Assembly: GCA_003576845.1 (NCBI GenBank)
Contig: QEVJ01000011.1
Coordinates: forward strand, 29,626-93,625
Origin: Planctomycetota bacterium
Lineage (GTDB): Bacteria; Planctomycetota; Planctomycetia; Pirellulales; PLA5
DNA: 64,000 nt
Direction of reading: 5' to 3'
The notes below the pieces were generated by a model, which worked only from the letters and a program-made list of their open reading frames with translations, ran no database searches and was not told the origin of the DNA. Position numbers and translations under genes: made by a program. This document shows, piece by piece, positions 51,482 to 61,008 of the stretch (within the stretch, counting starts at the first letter, position 1; every line of letters starts with the position of its first letter).

Positions 51482-53101
51482 ATGATCCGCACCCGCTTCG
51501 CTCCCAGTCCCACTGGCTATCTCCACATCGGCGGCGTCCGCACGGCGTTGTTCAACTGGCTCTTCGCCCGCAAGCACGGCGGCCAGTTCCTCCTGCGGAT
51601 CGACGACACCGACGCTCAGCGGAACGTCGAGGAAGCCCTCGCGCCGATCTTGCACGGCTTCCGCTGGCTCGGCATCGACTGGGACGAAGGCCCCGAAGTC
51701 GGCGGGCCGTACGCTCCGTATTATCAGTCGCAGCGGATGGACAACTACCGCGCCGCCGCGGCGAAGCTCGTTGCGGCCGGCTTCGCCTATTACGACTACG
51801 CCACGACCGAAGAAATCCAAGCCGAACGCGAAGCCGCCGAGCGCGAAAAACGCCAGTTCACCTACAGCCGCCGCTGGATGGCGGAAACGGATGCCGATCG
51901 CCAGCGTTTCGAGCGCGAAGGCCGCGCCGCCGTCGTGCGATTGAAGATGCCCCGCGAAGGCACGCTCGTGCTCGACGATCTCGTCCGCGGGCGGGTCGAG
52001 TTCGATTGGGCCCGCGAGCAAGATCACGTCGTTCAGCGGGCCGACGGCACGTGCCTGTATCACCTCGCCAGCGTCGTCGACGACTTCGATTTCCAGATTT
52101 CGCACGTCATCCGCGCCGAAGAGCATCTCTCGAACACGCCGCGGCAAGTGTTCATCGCCCAAGGTCTCGGCTATCCGCGGCCGCAATACGCCCACCTGCC
52201 TTACGTCGCCGAACCGGGCAGCCGCAACAAGCTCAGCAAACGGAAGCTCGACAAGTATTTGAAGAACGCCGATTTCGCCAAAGTCAACGAGCATGGCCAA
52301 CGCATCGCCGCCGCGCTCGGCCTCGCCACGTCCGCCGAAACCTTCAACCCGGTCATCGTCGACTTCTACGAGCAAGTCGGATACCTCCCCGATGCGATCG
52401 TCAATTATCTGCTCTTGCTCGGCTGGTCGCTCGACGACAAGACGGAAGACTTCTCGCGCTCGGAAATGATCGCGGCATTCTCGCTCGACCGCGTGAACAA
52501 AGCGCCGGCCAGCTTCGATCCCGCCAAGCTTGCGGCGTTTCAAGAGCGGCACATGCAGCGCTTGCCGGCGAAGCAGAAGGTTGCGTTCGTGCTGCCGTTC
52601 TTGCAGCGCGCCGGAATCGTCAGCTCGCCGCCGCCGTGCGACATCGGCCCCAAGCTGCTCGCCTTGGTCGACGCCGCGGGCGATCGGATCAAGGTTGCTG
52701 GCGATATCCTCGAATACGCCGACTTCCTCGCGCCGGCGGACAAGCTCGAGTACGACGAAAAGGCGCTCGAAAAACGAATCGCGAAACCGCCGGAAGCCAT
52801 GCCGCTGCTCAAGAAGTTCCGCGAAGTGCTCGCCGCAACCGAACCATTCGACGCCCCCACGCTAGACCGCGCGCTGCATCAGTTCGTCGAACGAGAACAA
52901 ATCCAAATCGGCCAGATCATCCACGCCATCCGCGTCGCCGTAACCGGCAAAGCAGTCGGCTTCGGCCTGTTCGAAACGCTCGCATTGCTGGGCCGCGAGT
53001 GCTCGTTAAACCGCATCGAGCAAACGCTCGACCGCATTGAATCCCCAGCCCCCAGCCCCCAGCCCCCAGCCGCTATTCTCCCGCCCTCCGCAGCGCCCTA
53101 G
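51482..53101 (+). CDS. gltX: Glutamyl-tRNA synthetase
   Basis: GluRS charges tRNA-Glu with glutamate; in organisms without GlnRS it also charges tRNA-Gln. The 539-aa class I enzyme has the HIGH-type motif (HIGG, residues 15-18) in [29 protein letters not shown] near 37-44, and the KMSKS-type NKLSKRKL near 250. The C-terminal anticodon-binding part is complete. The last 15 residues ([19 protein letters not shown]) are translated from a 7-base array, which extends the protein and makes it overlap the convergent sigma gene by 29 bases. No Shine-Dalgarno precedes the ATG. Confidence 0.95.
   Translation: MIRTRFAPSPTGYLHIGGVRTALFNWLFARKHGGQFLLRIDDTDAQRNVEEALAPILHGFRWLGIDWDEGPEVGGPYAPYYQSQRMDNYRAAAAKLVAAGFAYYDYATTEEIQAEREAAEREKRQFTYSRRWMAETDADRQRFEREGRAAVVRLKMPREGTLVLDDLVRGRVEFDWAREQDHVVQRADGTCLYHLASVVDDFDFQISHVIRAEEHLSNTPRQVFIAQGLGYPRPQYAHLPYVAEPGSRNKLSKRKLDKYLKNADFAKVNEHGQRIAAALGLATSAETFNPVIVDFYEQVGYLPDAIVNYLLLLGWSLDDKTEDFSRSEMIAAFSLDRVNKAPASFDPAKLAAFQERHMQRLPAKQKVAFVLPFLQRAGIVSSPPPCDIGPKLLALVDAAGDRIKVAGDILEYADFLAPADKLEYDEKALEKRIAKPPEAMPLLKKFREVLAATEPFDAPTLDRALHQFVEREQIQIGQIIHAIRVAVTGKAVGFGLFETLALLGRECSLNRIEQTLDRIESPAPSPQPPAAILPPSAAP
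53043..53070 (+). repeat. Heptamer array in the 3' end of gltX
   Basis: Four perfect CCCCAGC units inside the coding end of gltX, stopping 3 bases before the stop codon of the convergent sigma gene. Confidence 0.9.
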
Positions 53102-53756
53102 CCAACTGCTCCAACGTCTTCGCGTGCAGCCGGCTCGCCCAGGCCTTGCTCACGCCGATCCGCTCGCCGGCGTCTTGGATGGTGAGGCCCTCGAAATAGA
53201 TCGCCTTGATCAGCGTGGCGGCCTCCGGCGCGAGCGAATCCACCAAGGCGTGCAGCTTTTCGTGCAACTCTCGTCGCGCCATCACCTCTGGCGGCGCCTC
53301 GGCCTTTTCGTCGACGACGTTCGCCGCCGCGTTCTCTTCTTCCGACGACTGGGCCATCAAATAGACGACGCCCAACGTCGACGTCGCCCGCTTGAGCCAC
53401 CGCACCTCCTCGCGGACGCTGTCGGTCGGTTCGCTTTGGGCGTCGGCCTCGGTCGCGAGCACGTCGCTCGCCAGGGCCTGCTCCCGCGCCTGCTCGTACT
53501 GCGCGCGGTTGAACCAGTTCATCTTGCCGAGGCCGTCGTAGATCGCCCCGCGAATGCGATAGTACGCGAACGTCGAAAACTGATGGCCCCGCGAAGCATC
53601 GAACGCCTTCGCCGCCTCGGCCAGCCCCATTTGACCGTAGGCCACGAGATCGTCCATCTCGACGTAGCTCGGCAGCGTGCGATGAATCCGCTTGGCGAGC
53701 GAACGCACCAACCCCTGGTTGTCCGTAATCAATTGTTGCACGGCATTCGCGGTCAT
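53073..53756 (-). CDS. FliA/WhiG-like sigma-70 factor
   Basis: The 227-aa product has region 2 at about 10-80 ([64 protein letters not shown]) and region 4 near 170-225 ([44 protein letters not shown]). The compact region 3 fits the group 3 (FliA/WhiG) type. No flagellar gene is nearby. The 131-aa gene upstream may be translated with it. Start ATG 53756; GAGAG precedes. Confidence 0.88.
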   Translation of the reverse strand: MTANAVQQLITDNQGLVRSLAKRIHRTLPSYVEMDDLVAYGQMGLAEAAKAFDASRGHQFSTFAYYRIRGAIYDGLGKMNWFNRAQYEQAREQALASDVLATEADAQSEPTDSVREEVRWLKRATSTLGVVYLMAQSSEEENAAANVVDEKAEAPPEVMARRELHEKLHALVDSLAPEAATLIKAIYFEGLTIQDAGERIGVSKAWASRLHAKTLEQLARALRRAGE

Positions 53757-53797
53757 CGCATGTCTCTCACACGCCCGCCAACACGGCAAGGAAGGCC

Positions 53798-53895
53798 GAA
53801 TGCAAGATGAAGAATGAAAAGTGAAGCGACAAATCGCGATCAAATGTCATTTTTCATTCTTCATTTCGCACTCTGCATTCATGATTCTTCGCACT
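53798..53895. repeat. Fourteen-unit heptamer array with inverted halves
   Basis: Ninety-eight bases keep a 7-base register. The left half has GAATGAA-type units, and the right half has TCATTCT-type units, so the halves are reverse complements over at least 14 bp and could fold into a hairpin. It fills the gap between the sigma gene and the 131-aa gene. Confidence 0.85.
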
Positions 53896-53911
53896 GCCAC
53901 GCATCGCCCGA

Positions 53912-54307
53912 TCACCCGATTTCTGCGAGCCGCACCCAAAGATTCTCCAGCCGCTTGCTCGCGACGGGATCGTCGAGCAGCGCCCGCGAGACCTTCATCG
54001 CGATCTCGCGATATCGCTCCGGATCGGCGTCGAGTCCGGCGAAGCTCGGCCCCAGCATCGCCATCACCATTTCGACCACGACCGGCTCGAGCATCAAGTG
54101 CTGGCCCTTCCGCCGATGGGCAATTACCCGCAACCGCTGCAAATCGGCCGACGTCTCGGCGTCCTGATCCTCGGCCATCGCCAGCGTCTGCCGCACGACG
54201 CGCTCGAACAACGCGGGATCGAACGGCGCAGGACCCGCGCTCGCCGCCGAGGTCGCCTCCACCTGCCGCCCACCGCCAGAACTCGCACCCGAAGCGCCCT
54301 GCGACAT
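53912..54307 (-). CDS. Hypothetical protein upstream of the sigma gene
   Basis: The 131-aa product starts MSQGASGASSGGGRQVEATSAASAG, a flexible N-terminus. Two helical blocks follow (PALFERVVRQTLAMAEDQDAETSADLQRLRVIAHRR; VVEMVMAMLGPSFAGLDADPERYREIAMKVSRALLDDPVASKRLENLWVRL). No signal peptide, no known family. GGGAG lies about 13 bases before ATG 54307. It precedes the FliA-like sigma gene on the same strand, so a regulator of that sigma is one possibility. Confidence 0.65.
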   Translation of the reverse strand: MSQGASGASSGGGRQVEATSAASAGPAPFDPALFERVVRQTLAMAEDQDAETSADLQRLRVIAHRRKGQHLMLEPVVVEMVMAMLGPSFAGLDADPERYREIAMKVSRALLDDPVASKRLENLWVRLAEIG

Positions 54308-54329
54308 CTCACATGTCTCCCGAGAACAA

Positions 54330-54423
54330 AATGAAGAATGCAAAATGAAAAATGCAGACGAAGCCCGTGCACCATTGGCGATTCATTCTTCATTTTTCAT
54401 TTTGCATTCTTCATTCTGCATTC
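54330..54423. repeat. Heptamer arrays forming a 25-bp perfect inverted repeat
   Basis: GAAGAAT/GCAAAAT/GAAAAAT-type units on the left (54326-54360) and TTCATTC/TTCATTT/TGCATTC-type units on the right (54382-54423). Positions 54330-54354 and 54391-54415 are perfect complements over a 36-base loop. Confidence 0.92.
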
Positions 54424-54468
54424 CTTCCGCCGTCCCCGAGCCTATCCGCCCGCCGACGCCGCCACAAG

Positions 54469-55512
54469 CTACCGTTCGATCGGTTCTCGCTTGGCGTCGG
54501 CGCGAAAATGCCCTTCCCGGAGGAACCGCAGCGTGTATTCCAACGCGGTCGGATCGCGTTTGATCGATGCATGCGTCACGGGGAGCACCGCGAAATCCCG
54601 CGCCCCAACGAGCTTCGTCTCCTCCACGGCCAGCAAATAATCATCGTCGCCGCCGACCAACGGGTTGCGGACTTTCTCGGTTCCCTTTCCGCCGGCGAGG
54701 ATTCCGAACTCGAACGGCGGCGTCGCCAGCTTCACGGCCAGCTTCTCCCATTCCGCGATCTCGTCCCCGGGCACGCCCCAGGCCGCCCGCACCACGGCAT
54801 CGCCCGAAAACCGCCGCGCGATCTGCGCGCCTTGGTTCGGCGGCGCAAGCATCACCATCCGCTTGAACCGCGGGTCGAACTTCCCATCCTTCGATTTCTT
54901 CTGCTGCTCGAACAGATACCGCCGCACGACGAGATTCCCCAAGCTGCAAGCGACGAAGTTGATCTCGTCCACCGAATCGAGCTCGTCGACGACGCTCGCC
55001 AGATTCCGCGCATGGTCGCCGATGTGCTCGCGCGTCGAGGCATACGTGACGTTGACGACATGATACCCGCCTTCCTTCTCCAGAAACTCGGCGACGGGCG
55101 TCATCGCGTCGCGGCTCCGCCACAGCCCATGCACGACGACGACGCACTTCCCTTTGGGCGGTTCGAGCTTCTGGTCCTTCTTCACTTCCTCGAACCGCTT
55201 CGCACACTGCTCCCGCGTGCCCCAAGCCCGCCGCACGTCGCCCGGGTCGAGCAGCCGGTAATGTTCCAACACGACGTTTTTCTGAATCCGCCATCCCCGA
55301 TAAACGAGCACGTCGGACCAAACCTGGTTCCCGCCCGAGGTCCTCAAGGGCAGGTTAAACGGCGGCGCATCGTCTGCCTTGTCGGCAGCGGCATCTTCGT
55401 CGCCGTCGCGCCGCGATTCGCCAAAGAGCCGGGCACAACCGAGCGCCACAAACGGCACGAGGACCACGGCCAACAAAACGATGCTACAATCGGCAGCTCC
55501 ACGTCGCGTCAT
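54469..55512 (-). CDS. Lipoprotein alpha/beta hydrolase, lipase-like
   Basis: The 347-aa product starts at ATG 55512, with AAGGAAG 7 bases upstream. SIVLLAVVLVPFVALGC is a lipoprotein signal with lipobox VALGC. KCVVVVHGLWRSRDAMTP opens the alpha/beta-hydrolase fold. The nucleophile elbow is CSLGN in INFVACSLGNLVVRRYLF, a variant with Cys before Ser in place of the usual Gly-x-Ser. A late His (PVTHASI) completes a possible triad. It resembles PGAP1/triacylglycerol-lipase-like proteins. Lipid or ester substrates are inferred. Confidence 0.72.
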   Translation of the reverse strand: MTRRGAADCSIVLLAVVLVPFVALGCARLFGESRRDGDEDAAADKADDAPPFNLPLRTSGGNQVWSDVLVYRGWRIQKNVVLEHYRLLDPGDVRRAWGTREQCAKRFEEVKKDQKLEPPKGKCVVVVHGLWRSRDAMTPVAEFLEKEGGYHVVNVTYASTREHIGDHARNLASVVDELDSVDEINFVACSLGNLVVRRYLFEQQKKSKDGKFDPRFKRMVMLAPPNQGAQIARRFSGDAVVRAAWGVPGDEIAEWEKLAVKLATPPFEFGILAGGKGTEKVRNPLVGGDDDYLLAVEETKLVGARDFAVLPVTHASIKRDPTALEYTLRFLREGHFRADAKREPIER

Positions 55513-55717
55513 GGCTATCTTCCTTGGCCGCCGGTCGCGGCACGTTCGGGTGCGCGTGGATCGCAACGGGAGCCGCTCGGTCCTCGTATCACTAACTGAT
55601 GCGGCATCGTGGCAACCGGCCACCGTAGCGTTATGCTGCTAACGCTTCGATGCTTCATAATTCGAGAAGCGCTCGTTCCGTTTCGTGTCCCGCATACGCC
55701 CACCAATAAATGCCCTA

Positions 55718-55752
55718 CCCACTGTCCACCGTTCACTGTCCACCGCCCACTA
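55718..55752. repeat. Heptamer array after the glycyl-tRNA synthetase gene
   Basis: Five units (CCCACTG, TCCACCG, TTCACTG types) in 7-base register, just downstream of the glyS stop. Confidence 0.88.
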
Positions 55753-55765
55753 CCGTTCCCCGGCG

Positions 55766-57391
55766 TCATTCGAGCCTGGCCTTCAATTCGTCCACGCACG
55801 CATCGAGCTTGACGCGCCATTGTTCGAGCGTGTCGCGGTCGCGGATCGTGACGGACTGGTCTTGCAGCGTTTGACCGTCGATCGTGATGCAATAGGGCGT
55901 GCCGGCTTCGTCCTGGCGGCGATAGCGGCGGCCAACGGCCCCTTTTTCGTCGTAAAACACGTTGAAATGCCGCTTCAACCCTGCGTAGAGCTGCTGGGCA
56001 ACCTCGGGCATGCCGTCTTTCTTCACCAGCGGAAACACCGCCGCCTTGATCGGCGCGATCCGCGGGTGGAACTTCATCACCACCCGCGACTGCATCTTGC
56101 CGTTCTCGTCCGGCGCTTCGTCTTCGCAGTAGGCTTCGCACAAAAACGCGAGCGTCGCCCGATCGGCCCCGGCCGACGGCTCGATAACGTGCGGGATGTA
56201 CCGCTCGCCGGACGCTTCGTCGCGATACGAAAGGTCCTTGCCGCTGCCACGATGCTTGGGCTTTCCGTCCGGGCCAAGTTCGACAGCGAGCGGCCGAGTC
56301 TTCGGATCGAGCTTGCCTTCGCTATGGCTGCGCAAGTCGAAGTCGCCGCGGTGGGCAATTCCTTCGAGCTCGCCGAACTCGCCCGGCGGGAGGAACGGGA
56401 ACGCGTACTCGATGTCGGCCGTGCCGGTCGAGTAGTGGCTGAGTTCCTCGGCGTCGTGGTCGCGAAGCCGTAACCGCTCGCCGGCGAGTCCCAGCGACGT
56501 GTACCACGCAAAGCGGCGATCGCGCCAATACTTGTACCAGGCGTGCGACTCGCTCGGATGGCAGAAGAACTCGATCTCCATCTGCTCGAACTCGCGCGAG
56601 CGGAAGGTGAAGTTCCGCGGCGTGATCTCGTTGCGAAAGCTCTTGCCGACCTGCGCGATGCCGAACGGCACGCCGACGCGCGTCGAGTCGAGGACGTTCT
56701 TGAAATTGACGAAAATACCTTGGGCCGTTTCGGGGCGCAAGAACGCCATGCCCTCTTCGCCGGAGAGTGCGCCGACGTAGGTCTTGAACATCAAATTGAA
56801 CTCGCGCGGCTCGGTCAGCGTGCCGAGCGCTTTGGCATCCGGGCCGAGGACTTGCGAAAAGTCCTTGACCGTCGTGAGCGAGACGACCTCGCCGTCCCAT
56901 TTGAGCTGATCGGCGTTCTTTGCGCGATAATCGAAGAACTTGAGCGCCCGCTGCTGAAGGTCCTCGGCTTCGTGGTCCGCCTCGGCGCCCGTGGCGACGA
57001 ACACGCGCTGTTCTTTGGCTTCGACCCAGCGGCCACGGACCTGGTCGTGGCGATAGCGTTTTTTCGACTCCCGGCAGTCGACCATGTAGTCGTGAAACAG
57101 GTCGTAATGCCCCGAGCATTTCCAGACCTGCGGGTGCATGATGATCGTGCAATCCAGACCGACCATTTCGAACGGCCGCGGCGCGCCGGCCGGCTGGAGC
57201 AGCTCGTTGTGGCTGGTAACCATGTCGCGCCACCACGCTTCCTTCACGTTTCGCTTGAGCTCGACGCCCAGCGGGCCATAGTCCCAAAAGCCGTTGAGGC
57301 CGCCATAGATTTCGCTCGACTGAAACAAAAACCCTCGGCGGCGGCAGAGGGAGACCAGCTTTTCCATTTCGACGGGCTTGGTGTTCGACAT
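55766..57391 (-). CDS. glyS: Glycyl-tRNA synthetase, homodimeric type
   Basis: The 541-aa class II enzyme attaches glycine to tRNA-Gly. It is the single-chain alpha2 type. MEKLVSLCRRRGFLFQSSEIYGGLNGFWDYGPLGVELKRN is the diagnostic opening. EEGMAFLRPETAQGIFVNFKNV and GIAQVGKSFRNEITPRNFTFRSREFEQMEIEFF are motif 2 and its flanks. GADRATLAFLCEAY is motif 3, and the anticodon-binding domain closes the protein. The start ATG 57391 gives the standard N-terminus; the 73 codons open upstream do not resemble the family. Confidence 0.95.
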   Translation of the reverse strand: MSNTKPVEMEKLVSLCRRRGFLFQSSEIYGGLNGFWDYGPLGVELKRNVKEAWWRDMVTSHNELLQPAGAPRPFEMVGLDCTIIMHPQVWKCSGHYDLFHDYMVDCRESKKRYRHDQVRGRWVEAKEQRVFVATGAEADHEAEDLQQRALKFFDYRAKNADQLKWDGEVVSLTTVKDFSQVLGPDAKALGTLTEPREFNLMFKTYVGALSGEEGMAFLRPETAQGIFVNFKNVLDSTRVGVPFGIAQVGKSFRNEITPRNFTFRSREFEQMEIEFFCHPSESHAWYKYWRDRRFAWYTSLGLAGERLRLRDHDAEELSHYSTGTADIEYAFPFLPPGEFGELEGIAHRGDFDLRSHSEGKLDPKTRPLAVELGPDGKPKHRGSGKDLSYRDEASGERYIPHVIEPSAGADRATLAFLCEAYCEDEAPDENGKMQSRVVMKFHPRIAPIKAAVFPLVKKDGMPEVAQQLYAGLKRHFNVFYDEKGAVGRRYRRQDEAGTPYCITIDGQTLQDQSVTIRDRDTLEQWRVKLDACVDELKARLE

Positions 57392-57763
57392 CGGACGAAA
57401 TCTGGCCGTAAAGTTCGGCCGCAAAAGGGTTTCGACGCACGGCGGCAATCCGGCATGATGCCACGCGGCGACCGCGCTGGCAAGGCGAACCCGACGCTCG
57501 AACGTTAGACATCCCGAATCCGACCGATGTTCGGCGTTCGCTCGATCGCCGCACGGCGCGCTGCATTTTATCCCGGTTGCCATTCGAGCGGGCGACCGGT
57601 GCGGCGGCACCGCTTCGGTCCGCGTTTGGACCTTGCGGATCGACCCGAAGTCGGCATGGCATATCGCCGGCGATCATGAACAATCTCCCGACCGAGCCAC
57701 CCCATCTGCGATCTGCCCCCAGACAAGACGGCCGATTTTGGCGTAAATTCAAGTATTCCCTTC

Positions 57764-59056
57764 GTGTCCGCCCTCTCGCCTTTGCCGAGCCGCCGCGTGC
57801 GAATCGTTTATATTCACCAGTATTTCCGCACCCGCCAGATGTCCGGCGGCACGCGTTCGCTCGAAATGGCCCGCCGCCTCGTGGCGATGGGGCACGAGGT
57901 CGATCTCGTCACGAGCGACAACGAACCGGCGCCGGGCACGCCCCGCGGTTGGCGCGTCACGAACGAGGAGGGAATCCGCGTCCATTGGTATCCGCTGCCG
58001 TACTCGAACAAAATGAGCTACGCGGATCGCCTCAAGTCCTTCTTCGCCTTCGCCTGGAAGTCGTCCCGCCGCGCCGCCGGCATTCCCTGCGACGTGGTAT
58101 TCGCCACGAGCACGCCGCTGACCGTGGCGATTCCCGGAACGTACGCCGCGTGGCGACGACGTGTGCCGATGGTGTTCGAGGTTCGCGACTTGTGGCCGGA
58201 CATGCCCATTGCGATCGGCGCGCTCAAGAACCCCGTCGCAATCGCCGCCGCGCGGATGCTCGAACGCTACGCCTATCGCCACTCGACGCGGATCGTCGCG
58301 CTTTCGCCGGAAATGAAGGCCGGCGTGATTCGCACGGGCTTTCCCGAAACGCACGTCGCGATGATTCCCAACGCCTGCGACCTCGACCTCTTCCCGGGCA
58401 GCGCGGACGACGGTCGCCGTTTTCGCGCGTCGCTGCCGTGGCTCGGCGATCGGCCGCTGGTCATATATGCCGGAGCGATCGCGATCCTCAACGGTTGCAC
58501 CTACCTCGTCGATTTGGCCAAAGCGACGAAGGACCTCAATCCCGAGGTGCGTTTTCTGTTGATCGGCGAGGGAAACGATCTCGAACGTGTCCGGACCGCC
58601 GCGGCCGAGCGCGGGGTCCTCGACAAGAACCTGTTCTTTCTGCCCCGCATCGCCAAGCAAGAAGTTCCCGCTGCCCTCGCCGCGGCGACGCTCGCCACTT
58701 CAATGTTCGTCGACGTTCCGGGCACGTCGGCCAACTCGCCGAACAAGTTTTTCGACGCGATCGCCGCGGGCCGACCGGTCGCCGTCAACCACCGCGGCTG
58801 GATCGCCGACATCGTTCGCGATCGCGATTGCGGGCTTGCGCTTCCGCCCGGCGACGCGGCCGCCGGCGCAAAGCCGCTCGTCGAGGCGATTGCCGATCCG
58901 GTGTGGCTCGCCCGCGCCGGAGCCAATGCCCGCCGCACCGCGGAGGAGCTTTTCGACCGCGACAAATTGGCAGTGCAACTCGAGGGCGTTTTGCGCGAAG
59001 CCGTCGCCGCGGCGGGTAGGCCGACGACCCAACCCGTAACCGATTCATCGCCGTAG
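57764..59056 (+). CDS. GT4-family glycosyltransferase, WbuB-like
   Basis: The 430-aa product is a GT-B glycosyltransferase. VRIVYIHQYFRTRQMSGGTRSLEMARRLVAMGHEVDLVTS starts the N-domain. VFEVRDLWPDMPIAIGALKNP is typical of the WbuB/FucNAc-type subgroup. VIYAGAIAILNGCTYLVDLAK and FLLIGEGND lead the C-domain, and ANSPNKFFDAIAAGRPVAVNHRGW is the nucleotide-sugar loop. It adds a sugar to a surface polysaccharide or lipid. No other polysaccharide genes lie around it. Confidence 0.88.
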   Translation: MSALSPLPSRRVRIVYIHQYFRTRQMSGGTRSLEMARRLVAMGHEVDLVTSDNEPAPGTPRGWRVTNEEGIRVHWYPLPYSNKMSYADRLKSFFAFAWKSSRRAAGIPCDVVFATSTPLTVAIPGTYAAWRRRVPMVFEVRDLWPDMPIAIGALKNPVAIAAARMLERYAYRHSTRIVALSPEMKAGVIRTGFPETHVAMIPNACDLDLFPGSADDGRRFRASLPWLGDRPLVIYAGAIAILNGCTYLVDLAKATKDLNPEVRFLLIGEGNDLERVRTAAAERGVLDKNLFFLPRIAKQEVPAALAAATLATSMFVDVPGTSANSPNKFFDAIAAGRPVAVNHRGWIADIVRDRDCGLALPPGDAAAGAKPLVEAIADPVWLARAGANARRTAEELFDRDKLAVQLEGVLREAVAAAGRPTTQPVTDSSP

Positions 59057-59185
59057 TCATACGTCCGCTGCGTCGATTACCATATTCACGTCCGCGTTTG
59101 CCCGCCCTCAGCACACGCGCTATGGCACTGTTTCCCGACCGTGCCACACCTACCGCAGCCTCCACAAGACGAAAGAGAGCCCGCC

Positions 59186-60511
59186 ATGTTCACCGCTCGC
59201 GCCTCCCGCCAACTTCTCGCGATTGCCGCCAGCGCCTCCGCAACGATCGCACTCACATTCCTCTCCAGCAGCGCCGCCGAGCCAACCGCCGCCTCTGCTT
59301 CCTGGCATCAATGGCGCGGGCCGAATCGCGACGGCATTTCGCCCGAGAAAGGACTCCTCGACGAGTGGCCCAAGGACGGCCCGCCGATCGTCTGGAAGGT
59401 CAAAGGACTTGGCCGCGGCTTTGCCAGCGTGTCGATCGGCGACGGCAAGATCTTTTCGATGGGCCGGCTCAAGGAGGCCGAGCACCTGATCGCGCTCGAC
59501 GTGAAGAACGGCAAACAGCTTTGGGCCACGCCCGCCGGCGACGCCGATCACAGCAACTGCACGCCCACCTACGACGGCGAACGCGTCTACGGCGTCGGCC
59601 GCAATGGCCACCTCACCTGCGTCGATGCCAAGACGGGAAAGCTGCTCTGGCAGCAAAATTTCGAGAAAGACTTCAAGGGCAAGATGCACTCCGGCTGGGG
59701 GTTCAGTGAATCGCCGCTGGTGGACGGCGACCGCGTGATCTGCACGCCGGGCGCGGACAAAGCGATCCTCGCCGCCCTCGACAAGCGGACCGGCGAGGCG
59801 ATTTGGACCGCCGCCATGCCCGACCGCAAGGAGGTCGGCGACCGCGGCGGCGACGGCGCGGCGTACTCGTCGATCGTGGTGAGCGAAGGCGCAGGCGTAA
59901 AGCAGTACGTCCAACTCGTCGGCCGCGGCGTCATCGGCGTTCGCGCCTCCGACGGAAAAGTCCTTTGGACTTACAACCGTGTCGCCAACGGCACCGCCAA
60001 TATCCCCACGCCGCTGGTCCACGGCGACTACGTGTTCTGCTCCTCCGGCTACGGCACCGGCGCGGCTCTGTTAAAGCTCGTACGCGACGGCGACGGTCCC
60101 GACGCCGGCGTCAAGGCGGTCGAGCAATACTTCCTCGAAGCCAACAAAATGCAAAACCACCACGGCGGCATGATCCTCTTGGGCGACTACATCTACTGCG
60201 GCCACGGACACAACGAAGGCTTTCCGCTGTGCATCGAATGGAAGACGGGCAATACCGTCTGGAAGCCCGGCCGCGGCGCCGGCAGCGGTTCGGCGGCGAT
60301 TGCCTACGCCGACGGCAATCTCTACTACCGCTACGAATCCGGCGACATGGCCCTCGTCGAAGCCACGCCCAAGGAGTACCGCCTGAAGGGCAAATTCAAA
60401 ATCGCCATCAAGCACGGTCCAAGCTGGCCGCATCCGGTGATCGAGGAAGGCAAGCTCTACCTGCGCGACGAGGACGAACTTGTCTGTTACGACATCCGCG
60501 GCGAGAAGTAA
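59186..60511 (+). CDS. Secreted PQQ-like beta-propeller protein
   Basis: The 441-aa product has a signal peptide (LLAIAASASATIALTFLSSSAA). The mature part opens with WHQWRGPNRDGISPEKGLLDEWP, a signature of the planctomycete PQQ-like/outer-membrane-assembly-type propellers. Blade repeats follow: LIALDVKNGKQLWATP, LTCVDAKTGKLLWQQNF, AALDKRTGEAIWTA and IGVRASDGKVLWTYN. No PQQ-dehydrogenase catalytic residues were evident, so it is probably a binding propeller rather than an enzyme. Confidence 0.85.
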   Translation: MFTARASRQLLAIAASASATIALTFLSSSAAEPTAASASWHQWRGPNRDGISPEKGLLDEWPKDGPPIVWKVKGLGRGFASVSIGDGKIFSMGRLKEAEHLIALDVKNGKQLWATPAGDADHSNCTPTYDGERVYGVGRNGHLTCVDAKTGKLLWQQNFEKDFKGKMHSGWGFSESPLVDGDRVICTPGADKAILAALDKRTGEAIWTAAMPDRKEVGDRGGDGAAYSSIVVSEGAGVKQYVQLVGRGVIGVRASDGKVLWTYNRVANGTANIPTPLVHGDYVFCSSGYGTGAALLKLVRDGDGPDAGVKAVEQYFLEANKMQNHHGGMILLGDYIYCGHGHNEGFPLCIEWKTGNTVWKPGRGAGSGSAAIAYADGNLYYRYESGDMALVEATPKEYRLKGKFKIAIKHGPSWPHPVIEEGKLYLRDEDELVCYDIRGEK

Positions 60512-60825
60512 CGACGGCGAAGCGGCGACGAATCGGGCGAGATTGTCGGGCAAACGTGACGGGTGAAAATGTCGGGCGAACCTGCCGCGTTGCGCACGGA
60601 GTCGCCGTGTCTCGGACCGCCCTCTTGCGATTCGTCGGTAATTCCCGTATTTTCCAGGGGTAGTCCGCAAGCGGTCCGGCCCAATGCCGGTTTTCGCGAC
60701 GGCGTTTTGCCAAAACGCGAGCCAATTCCGCCCGCGCCATGTCTAACGTGGTCGGCCGGCAATGTTCGTGCTAGAATCGAGAGGCGGACTGGTGGCGTTG
60801 GATGAAACGCCATTGGCCAAGAATC

Positions 60826-60898
60826 GGGGGTGTAGCTCAGTTGGGAGAGCGTGGCGTTCGCAATGCCAAGGTCAGGGGTTCGACCCCCCTCACCTCCA
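60826..60898 (+). tRNA. tRNA-Ala (anticodon CGC)
   Basis: A 73-base cloverleaf. The acceptor stem GGGGGTG pairs with CACCTCC and includes the G3-T70 wobble that marks tRNA-Ala. The D-arm GCTCAGTTGGGAGAGC, the anticodon loop TTCGCAA (anticodon CGC) and the T-arm GTTCGAC core are all in place. The 3' CCA is not encoded. It reads GCG codons. Confidence 0.96.
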
Positions 60899-60937
60899 CT
60901 TGAACGAATCATGCCGACATCACGGCAACGGGAAAAT

Positions 60938-60975
60938 AATCGCCGCCGCCTGGAATGGTCCAGACGGCGGCGATT
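60938..60975. terminator. Terminator between tRNA-Ala and the desaturase gene
   Basis: An 11-bp stem (AATCGCCGCCG with its complement) is extended by CTGGA/TCCAG around a 4-base loop. On the minus strand it is followed by ATTTTCC, which suits the desaturase gene. It may also end the tRNA transcript. Confidence 0.7.
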
Positions 60976-61008
60976 TGCGTTATGGCCGTGAGTGCGAGAC
61001 GGAAAAGC

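Noticed and set aside
53798..54423. CRISPR array
   Set aside because: Units are only 7 bases long and contiguous with no spacers; no cas genes.
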